Positions 31,459-36,718 of a stretch of 36,718 bases of DNA are shown here, in pieces. The notes beneath the pieces were generated by a model that was given only the letters and a program-made list of their open reading frames with translations, ran no database searches and had not been told where the DNA came from. The DNA comes from Acidobacteriota bacterium (GTDB taxonomy: Bacteria; Acidobacteriota; Thermoanaerobaculia; Multivoradales; Multivoraceae), in NCBI GenBank assembly GCA_028877275.1, contig JAPPFP010000018.1:1-36718 (forward strand), in the 5' to 3' direction. The translations under genes and the position numbers were made by a program. How positions within the stretch are numbered: position 1 is the stretch's first letter; every line of letters begins with the position of its first letter.

Positions 31459-32565
31459 ATGAAGGCCGGCGACATCATCTCGCGGTTCCGGGTGCAGAAC
31501 CCCCTCCACTGCCTCCCGGGGGAGTTGCCGCTGCCGCTCTATCGCGCGCAGGACATCGCCGCCCGGTTCTGGGTGTTGCTGCAGCGCTACCCGGACGACG
31601 CGCCGCGGGCCGAGGTCGAGGCGGCGGTCGACCACAACGAGATGCTCGTCAGGGAAGGGCCGGACGGTGAGAAGGGTCCCGCGCCTCTGGTGGACTGGGC
31701 GTTCGAACCGCCGGCGCATCTTGCCTGGCCGCTCGGCGGCGGCGAGACCCTGCGTCAGCGGCTCCAGCGCTCGCCGCTCGGCCCCGAGCAGGCCGCCGGG
31801 CTGGGCCTCGCGATCGCGCGGGCCGTTCGCGGGCTGCACCGGGCCGGCGTGGTGCACGGCAGTCTGCGGCCGGCCAACGTCCAACTGCTGGAATACGGCG
31901 AGGTCAAGCTGCTGGCGCCGTCGAGTCTCGGCCCGGTGACTCTGGCTGTCGGCAACGAGGCCATCGAATCGCCGAGCCTGTGGACCGTGGCCTATCTGTC
32001 GCCGGAGCAGATCGAGGGGGCGGCCGCCGCGATCACCGGCGATCCCGTGCCGTTCACGACGGCGGACGACGTCTGGACTCTCGGCGTCGTCCTCTACGAA
32101 CTCGTGACCGGGGAGTTGCCCTTCATCGCCAACACCGCCGAGGCGATGCGACGGGCGATCGCCGTCCAGCCGATCGACCTGGCCGGCACGCTCCCCGGCA
32201 GCGCGCCCGAGGCGTTCGAGCCGGTGTTCGCGGCCGCGCTCGACCGCGACGCCGACCGCCGGCGCGCCGCGCTCGACGACGTGATCGGCCGGTTGGGCCG
32301 CGTCCGGGATGAACTCCGGCCCCGGGCGCGTCCCGCCGGGGACAGCGTTTCGCGGGTCCACGCCCGCAAGTCCGCGGTCGCGCGTGACCGCTCGGCCGCG
32401 AGCCCGCGGAAGGGAGAGTGGCAGTCGGCGATCGAGTCGCTGAACGAACGCAGGCGACGCCTCGCCCGCGAGCGGCCGGCGCCGCCGATGTGGCGCGTGT
32501 TGCTGCTGCCGCTTGCCGCGGTGCTGCTGGCGGGCGCGGTGGCGGCAGCGTTGCTGCTTCGGTAG
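31459..32565 (+). CDS. Protein kinase-like pseudokinase with C-terminal membrane anchor
   Basis: A 368-residue protein with the C-lobe of a Hanks-type Ser/Thr kinase but with the catalytic residues gone. The catalytic loop HRDLKPxN reads HGSLRPAN (133-140): the Asp is replaced by Ser135. The DFG position after VKLL reads APSS. No VAxK lysine is visible in the short N-lobe (RFWVLLQRY). Structural landmarks are kept: SPEQIEG (APE region, 181-187), TADDVWTLGVVLYELVTGELPF-like helix F sequence (201-222), and a late Arg in RDADRRRA. A basic, disordered segment (about 285-340) leads to one transmembrane helix at about 346-367, so the kinase-like part faces the cytoplasm. Likely a scaffold or sensor rather than an enzyme. 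No Shine-Dalgarno is obvious at the ATG. Confidence 0.78.
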   Translation: MKAGDIISRFRVQNPLHCLPGELPLPLYRAQDIAARFWVLLQRYPDDAPRAEVEAAVDHNEMLVREGPDGEKGPAPLVDWAFEPPAHLAWPLGGGETLRQRLQRSPLGPEQAAGLGLAIARAVRGLHRAGVVHGSLRPANVQLLEYGEVKLLAPSSLGPVTLAVGNEAIESPSLWTVAYLSPEQIEGAAAAITGDPVPFTTADDVWTLGVVLYELVTGELPFIANTAEAMRRAIAVQPIDLAGTLPGSAPEAFEPVFAAALDRDADRRRAALDDVIGRLGRVRDELRPRARPAGDSVSRVHARKSAVARDRSAASPRKGEWQSAIESLNERRRRLARERPAPPMWRVLLLPLAAVLLAGAVAAALLLR

Positions 32566-32567
32566 CC

Positions 32568-32713
32568 CACTGGGTGCGCGGGTCTTCCGACCCGCCCGCC
32601 GGCCGGAGCCGCGGAGCGGCGGAGGCCGGGGAAAGCAGCCGCCGGCCAAAGGCCGGCGACGCTTTCAACGCCGCCTTCGGCGGCAGCGGGTCAGAGGACC
32701 CGCGCACCCAGAG
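32568..32713. repeat. REP-like full element, copy 7, left of the RAYT gene
   Basis: About 146 bp, starting 2 bp after the pseudokinase stop. The left terminus is CACTGGGTGCG (CTCT changed to CACT). The right terminus is GCGCACCCAGAG. Orientation matches copies 3 and 8. Confidence 0.92.
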
Positions 32714-32774
32714 AGAAGGCGTGGACGCTTCAGCATCGGGGTCCGTACCTTCCTTCAACGGTCCGGGCGAGCGA

Positions 32775-33380
32775 ATGAGCGGTGCGAACTATCTGGCGGA
32801 GGAACGCAAGCCGCTCGGCTGGCATTGGCGGGGCTACCACCCTCACTTCGACGATCCAGGCCGGCTCCAGAACGTCGGATTCCGACTGGCGGACAGCGTC
32901 CCGCAGCACCTCTTGAGGCGCTGGCGCGCGGAGGTCGAGCGGGGCAGCGACGAAGTTCGCGCCGCAAGGCTCCACCGCCTCGTCAGCCGCTTCGAGGACA
33001 CCGGCTACGGCGCCTGCCACCTGCGCCAGCCGGCAGTCGCCTCGATGGTTCAGGAAGTGCTCCTCTTCGGCGACGACGACGCCTATCGACTCATCGACTG
33101 GTGCGTCATGCCGAACCACGTCCATGTCCTGCTGCAGCCGCAGCGGCCGCTGCCCGGCATTGTGCGAGCGTGGAAGGCCGTCACCGCGCGGCGCGCCAAC
33201 CGGATTCTCCGCCGTAGCGGCAGCTTCTGGATGGCCGACTACTACGACCGCTTCATCCGCGACTATCGCCACCTCGAAGCAGTGCAGCGCTACATCCGGC
33301 AGAACCCCGTGGCAGCCGGCCTCTGCCGGGAACCGCACCAGTGGCCCTGGTCGTCGGCGCGGTACCGGCGTATCGAGTAG
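32775..33380 (+). CDS. REP-associated tyrosine transposase (RAYT, IS200/Y1-like)
   Basis: A 201-residue HUH-type single-strand DNA nuclease. WCVMPNHVHVLLQP carries the metal-binding His115-x-His117. FWMADYYDRFIRDYRHLE then QRYIRQNPVAAGL carries the catalytic Tyr173, the usual YIxxNPxxAGL context of RAYTs. NVGFRLADSVPQHLLRRWR is the N-terminal strand-helix of one RAYT subgroup. The length is right for a complete enzyme and no key residue is missing. Family knowledge: RAYTs cut and join REP/BIME hairpins and are usually single-copy, domesticated genes. The ATG at 32775 is chosen because homology starts about 15 residues later. The frame stays open upstream through the repeat, but that part is repeat-derived. 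The ribosome binding site is weak. Confidence 0.9.
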   Translation: MSGANYLAEERKPLGWHWRGYHPHFDDPGRLQNVGFRLADSVPQHLLRRWRAEVERGSDEVRAARLHRLVSRFEDTGYGACHLRQPAVASMVQEVLLFGDDDAYRLIDWCVMPNHVHVLLQPQRPLPGIVRAWKAVTARRANRILRRSGSFWMADYYDRFIRDYRHLEAVQRYIRQNPVAAGLCREPHQWPWSSARYRRIE

Positions 33381-33413
33381 AGCACGGGGTTTGGACGTTG
33401 CCGACGCCGTTTT

Positions 33414-33557
33414 CTCTGGGTGCGCGGGTCTTCTGACCCGCCCCGGGCGGAGCCGCGGAGCGGTGGAGGCCGGGGAGAGAATGGTCGCCGGCTTCGCCGG
33501 CGGCGATTTCGTGGCCGCCTTCGGCGGCAGCGGGTCAGAAGACCCGCGCACCCAGAG
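33414..33557. repeat. REP-like full element, copy 8, right of the RAYT gene
   Basis: Exactly 144 bp with both intact CTCTGGGTGCGCGGGTC termini. It begins 33 bp after the RAYT stop. It is the best consensus copy. Confidence 0.93.
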
Positions 33558-33597
33558 CTACGTCGTCGGCTGTGCGTGACGTTGCTGTAACGCGGCC

Positions 33598-35274
33598 TCA
33601 GCCGTCGGTCACACACCCGGTCGACGCGGAGCTGACGGTCTTCACGTAGCGGTACAGCGTGCCCCGCGTCGCCTTGAGCGGCGGCGGTTCCCAGGCGCTT
33701 CTGCGGGCCTCCAGCTCGGCCTCGTCAAGCGCCACGTCGATCGTGTTCCGCACGGCGTCGATCTCGATCCGATCGCCGTCGCGGACCAGGGCCAGCGCGC
33801 CGCCTTCCTGGGCTTCGGGCGCGACGTGGCCGATCAGGAAGCCGTGCGAGCCGCCGGAGAAGCGGCCGTCCGTGACCAGCGCCACGCGGTCGCCGAGGCC
33901 GGCGCCCATGAGGGCCGAGGTCGGCTTCAGCATCTCCGGCATCCCCGGCCCCCCCTTGGGCCCCTCGTAGCGGATGACGATGACCGAGCCGTCACGGATC
34001 TCGCCGCGCTCCAGCGCTGCGACCATCGCTTCCTCCGAGTCGTAGACCTGCGCCGGGCCGGCGAAGCGCTCGCCTTCCTTGCCGGTGATCTTCGCCACCG
34101 AACCTTCGGTCGCCAGGTTGCCGCGGAGGATCTGCAGGTGGCCGGTGGCCTTGATCGGCTCGTCGAACGGCAGCACGACGTCCTGGCCCGGTGCGAGATC
34201 GGGCAGCGGCGCCAGGTTCTCGGCCAGGGTGTTGCCGGTGACGGTCAGGCAGTCGCCGTCGATCAGCCCGCGCTCCAGCAGCATCCGCAGCACCGCCGGT
34301 GTGCCGCCGACGTCGTGGAGGTCCTCCATCAGGTACTGGCCCGAGGGCTTGAGATCGGCGAGGAAGGGGACCCTGTCGCTGACCTTCTGGAAGTCGTCGA
34401 TCGACAGGTCGACGCCGGCCGACTGCGCGATCGCGAGCAGATGGAGGACCGCGTTCGTCGAGCCGCCGAGCACCGTGATCAACACCATCGCGTTCTCGAA
34501 GGCGGCCCGGGTCATGATCGCGCTCGGCCGGAGGTCCTGTTCGAGCAGCGACTTGACGGCGGCGCCGGCGCGCCGGCACTCCTCCAGCTTCTCCGGCGCC
34601 GTGGCGGGAGTCGACGAGCTGTAGGGCAGGGACATGCCGAGCGCCTCGATCGCCGCCGCCATCGTGTTCGCTGTGTACATGCCGCCGCACGCGCCCGCGC
34701 CGGGGCAGGCGCGCCGGACGATGGTCTCCCGCTCGTCGTCGGTCAGGGCCCCGCTGATCGCCTCGCCGTAGCTCTGGAAGGCGGAGATGATGTCGATCTT
34801 GCCGCCCCGCCACTCGCCCGAACGGATCGTGCCGCCGTAGATCACGATGGCCGGACGGTCCACGCGGGCGATCGCCATCAGGCAGCCGGGCATGTTCTTG
34901 TCGCAGCCGGGGATCGACACGTTCGCGTCGTACCACTGCGCTGCCATCACCGTCTCGATCGAGTCGGCGATGAGGTCCCGGGACTGGAGCGAGTAGCTCA
35001 TCCCGTCCGTCCCCATCGAGATGCCGTCCGAGACGCCGACCGTGTTGAAGCGCAGGCCGACGCAGTCGGTGGCGTCCACGCCCTCCTTGGCCGCCGCGGC
35101 CAGGTCGAGCAGGTGCATGTTGCACGTGTTGCCCTCGTACCAGACGCTGGCGATCCCGACCTGGGGCTTGCCCATGTCCTCGGGGGTCAGGCCGGCGCCG
35201 TAGAGCATCGCCTGCGACGCTCCCTGCGACTTGTCCTGGGTGATGCGAGCGGAGTAGCGGTTCAGGCGGATCAT
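33598..35274 (-). CDS. ilvD: Dihydroxy-acid dehydratase
   Basis: 558 residues, full length for the shorter (about 560-residue) IlvD type. It dehydrates 2,3-dihydroxy-3-methylbutanoate and the 3-methylpentanoate analogue to the 2-keto acids in valine, isoleucine and pantothenate synthesis, in the cytoplasm. Iron-sulfur ligands: Cys51 (EGNTCNMHL), Cys124 ([10 protein letters not shown]) and Cys196 ([12 protein letters not shown]). The pattern fits a [2Fe-2S] enzyme. Lys126 in GCDK is the usual carbamylated Mg ligand. [21 protein letters not shown] is the C-terminal signature. The ATG at 35274 starts [12 protein letters not shown], as in homologues. No ribosome binding site is clear. No other branched-chain amino acid gene lies in the window. 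Confidence 0.97.
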   Translation of the reverse strand: MIRLNRYSARITQDKSQGASQAMLYGAGLTPEDMGKPQVGIASVWYEGNTCNMHLLDLAAAAKEGVDATDCVGLRFNTVGVSDGISMGTDGMSYSLQSRDLIADSIETVMAAQWYDANVSIPGCDKNMPGCLMAIARVDRPAIVIYGGTIRSGEWRGGKIDIISAFQSYGEAISGALTDDERETIVRRACPGAGACGGMYTANTMAAAIEALGMSLPYSSSTPATAPEKLEECRRAGAAVKSLLEQDLRPSAIMTRAAFENAMVLITVLGGSTNAVLHLLAIAQSAGVDLSIDDFQKVSDRVPFLADLKPSGQYLMEDLHDVGGTPAVLRMLLERGLIDGDCLTVTGNTLAENLAPLPDLAPGQDVVLPFDEPIKATGHLQILRGNLATEGSVAKITGKEGERFAGPAQVYDSEEAMVAALERGEIRDGSVIVIRYEGPKGGPGMPEMLKPTSALMGAGLGDRVALVTDGRFSGGSHGFLIGHVAPEAQEGGALALVRDGDRIEIDAVRNTIDVALDEAELEARRSAWEPPPLKATRGTLYRYVKTVSSASTGCVTDG

Positions 35275-35307
35275 GGCGGGCGACTATGGCATAGGGGCGC
35301 TAAGGGT

Positions 35308-35382
35308 GGTCGCCGGCTTCGCCGGCGGCTATCTCAACGCCGCCTTCGGCGGCAGCGGGTCAGAAGACCCGCGCACCCAGAG
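35308..35382. repeat. REP-like half element, copy 9
   Basis: Single arm: CGCCGGC-TTC-GCCGGCG, GCCGCC-TTC-GGCGGC, CGGGTC-AGAA-GACCCG and GCGCACCCAGAG. It is 34 bp upstream of the ilvD start. A pyrimidine/A-rich direct repeat (CCCTACACCTA, CCCTACACCTAC) follows to 35,420. Confidence 0.88.
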
Positions 35383-35430
35383 CACCATCTCTCCCTACAC
35401 CTATCCCCTACACCTACCCCAACACCCGGG

Positions 35431-36690
35431 CTACGCGCGGCCTACGAGGCGCTTGATGGGGCGCTTGATGGGGCCGGGGAGGCGGCGGCCGATGCGGACG
35501 GCCTGGCGTTCGAGGCGTCTGGCCAGGGTCTCGCGGGCCATGGAGAGCGGCCGGCGGCCGCCGTTCTGTAGCCACTCCGCTTCTTCCTCGGTCAGGGACA
35601 GAGCGGCGGCCGCGGCGAGGTCCTCGACTTCCTCCTCGGTGGCGGCGCCGACGATGGCGTGCAGGGGAAGGTCCTGGGCGAGTACCCAGGCGAGAGCGAT
35701 CTGGGGCACCGTAGCGCGGCCGGCCTCGGCGAACTCGATCACGCGCTCCAGGCGCTTGAGGTTCACGTCGTGGACGTAGGCGGTGCGGCAGGCCTCGTCG
35801 ACCAGGGCCGGGTCCGCGGCGAGCGTGCGGCGGGTGACGCGGCCGGAGAACAGGCCGCGGGCGAGGGACGACCAGGCGAAGATGGCCATGCCCGTGCTGC
35901 GGTGCCACTCGCGGTCGTCGGCGGCCGCCTTGCCGGTCAGGGTGACGCAGCCTCCGCCCCACGGGTCCTTGACCTGGTCGGCGAGCGAGAAGTTGGGGCT
36001 CGACGCGGCGGGCAGCGGACGGTCGTTGGCTTCCGCGTAGTCGCATGCCTCTTCGATGCGCGCGCGGGTCCAGTTCGAGAACCCGTAGGCGCCCAGGCGG
36101 CCGGCCGCGAGGTGTTCGGCGAAGGCGTCGACCATCTCGCCCACCGGCACCGCCGGATCGTCGCGGTGGAGCATGTAGAGGTCGACGGCCGGAAGCCGCA
36201 GCCGGTCGAGCGACTCGGCGAGGTCCTGGGCCAGGGCCTCCGGGTTGACGCGCGGCCCCGTCGCATCGGGGTGGCAGCCCTTGGAGAGGACGAAGACTTC
36301 GTCCGCGAGGCCGCGACGCTCGAGCCAGTCGCCGATGGCGCGCTCGGAGGCGCCGGCGCCGTAGACGTGGCCGGTGTCGACGGCGGAGATGCCGCACTCG
36401 AAGGCGGCGTCGAGGAGGGCGTCGGCGTGGTCCTGGGCGGCTTGGGTGTCGTTGGTGAGGGCCATGGTGCCGAGGATGAGACGAGGGAGAAACTCGGGCT
36501 CGCCGCTTCGCGGCGTCGCGTCTGATGCGGGTCGGAAGACCCGCGCACCCAGAGCGACGTCGTTGCCTTCGGCGGGACTTTCTACTGCAAGCGGTGCTCT
36601 GGGTGCGCGGGTCTTCCGACCCGCTGCCGCCGAAGGCGGCGAAGAATCGCCGGCCGAAGGCCGACCACTCGCCAAAGGGCGGTAGGTCAT
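35431..36690 (-). CDS. Aldo/keto reductase with repeat-derived open N-terminal extension
   Basis: NAD(P)H-dependent oxidoreductase of the aldo/keto reductase superfamily, YcsN/YdhF-like in pattern. In the 419-codon frame the tetrad is Asp105 and Tyr110 (VDTGHVYG), Lys137 (VLSKGCHP) and His175 (LYMLHRDDP). YGFSNWTRARIEEA and ASSPNFSLADQ are later barrel motifs. The C-terminus is a basic tail (RRLPGPIKRPIKRLVGRA). The start is the problem. The first barrel strand is PRLILGTM, but the only in-frame starts are ATG 36690, TTG near 36672 and ATG 36465, and 36465 falls at the end of that strand. The 36690 start would make residues 1-68 from two REP-like repeats and their spacer. I kept the long frame because strand 1 is needed. 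The true N-terminus is unknown. Confidence 0.85.
   Translation of the reverse strand: MTYRPLASGRPSAGDSSPPSAAAGRKTRAPRAPLAVESPAEGNDVALGARVFRPASDATPRSGEPEFLPRLILGTMALTNDTQAAQDHADALLDAAFECGISAVDTGHVYGAGASERAIGDWLERRGLADEVFVLSKGCHPDATGPRVNPEALAQDLAESLDRLRLPAVDLYMLHRDDPAVPVGEMVDAFAEHLAAGRLGAYGFSNWTRARIEEACDYAEANDRPLPAASSPNFSLADQVKDPWGGGCVTLTGKAAADDREWHRSTGMAIFAWSSLARGLFSGRVTRRTLAADPALVDEACRTAYVHDVNLKRLERVIEFAEAGRATVPQIALAWVLAQDLPLHAIVGAATEEEVEDLAAAAALSLTEEEAEWLQNGGRRPLSMARETLARRLERQAVRIGRRLPGPIKRPIKRLVGRA
36501..36554. repeat. REP-like half element, copy 10 (short)
   Basis: CGCCGC-TTC-GCGGCG (36501-36515), then CGGGTC-GGAA-GACCCG and GCGCACCCAGAG. It lies inside the open 5' extension of the aldo/keto reductase frame. 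Confidence 0.8.
36597..36670. repeat. REP-like half element, copy 11
   Basis: CTCTGGGTGCGCGGGTC-TTCC-GACCCG, GCCGCC-GAA-GGCGGC, CGGCC-GAA-GGCCG and GACCACTC. It is the same single-arm form as 31369-31440. It faces copy 10 with a 42-bp spacer, termini pointing toward each other. Confidence 0.85.
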
Positions 36691-36718
36691 TGCTCTGTGG
36701 GTCCCCGCCGTGACGCCG

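Larger units (their letters stand above)
32568..33557 (+). mobile_element. RAYT gene bracketed by two full REP-like elements (REPtron-like unit)
   Basis: A transposase gene of the REP-associated tyrosine transposase type lies between two same-orientation full elements (32568-32713 and 33414-33557). RAYT genes elsewhere are flanked by the REP sequences they recognise and mobilise. Unit mobility is inferred; no target-site duplication can be claimed. Confidence 0.75.

Noticed and set aside
32418..32774. N-terminal extension of the RAYT through the repeat into the pseudokinase gene
   Set aside because: The open frame is repeat and out-of-frame pseudokinase sequence. The RAYT family length is met from ATG 32775.
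20112..36670. CRISPR array
   Set aside because: The repeated units are kilobases apart, internally palindromic and lack uniform spacers. No cas gene is present.

Overview
This is a high-GC bacterial chromosome fragment. It probably comes from an Acidobacteriota lineage (Thermoanaerobaculia-like). The evidence is two secreted VWA proteins of the type first described in Acidobacteria (TIGR03436-like), the LTNEDIVRL-type N-terminal domain, PEGA/PDZ/VWA secreted proteins, and the very GC-rich coding. No rRNA, tRNA or phage module was seen. The taxonomic call is inference.

Layout. 1-2026: the end of a surface-polysaccharide locus (ABC-2 export permease, then a family 2 glycosyltransferase), minus strand. 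2193-5814: two tandem, related secreted metzincin-type metalloproteases, each ending in two copies of a Cys-containing domain. 5966-13580: a VWA protein diverging from a three-gene operon (NHL propeller protein; PEGA-PDZ-Ig-VWA protein; a paralogue lacking the VWA). 13719-19700: secreted proteins of unknown function, a 59-aa antitoxin-like ORF, and a secreted protein gene with a well-formed promoter, a ~325-nt leader, a strong ribosome binding site and an intrinsic terminator. 20162-25392: a DUF2235 hydrolase, an Uma2-type nuclease fold, a small membrane protein, an SCP2 protein and an S9 prolyl oligopeptidase. 25660-30680: a third, larger metalloprotease with the same C-terminal domain, and a second VWA protein. 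30944-36690: a small Cys-containing exported protein, a probable pseudokinase, a REP-associated tyrosine transposase (RAYT), IlvD and an aldo/keto reductase.

The main discovery is a family of composite palindromic repeats. The full unit is ~144 bp and the half unit ~75 bp. The terminal sequence is CTCTGGGTGCG, followed by a hairpin CGGGTC-TTCT-GACCCG. Eleven copies lie in the window: one at the extreme left and ten between 20.1 and 36.7 kb. A RAYT gene sits exactly between two full copies, which is what a REP element and its dedicated transposase would look like. The repeats usually lie just after stop codons. One 144-bp copy is inserted in frame (exactly 48 codons) inside the S9 peptidase gene. 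Another supplies the last residues and stop codon of the DUF2235 gene, and two lie in the open frame at the 5' end of the aldo/keto reductase.

A second theme is an exported, probably cell-surface or secreted proteome. Seven copies of one ~110-residue domain with four conserved cysteines are spread over four proteins, three of them proteases. In the tandem pair, one domain copy is almost identical at DNA level over 371 bp while its flanks have diverged, which points to gene conversion.
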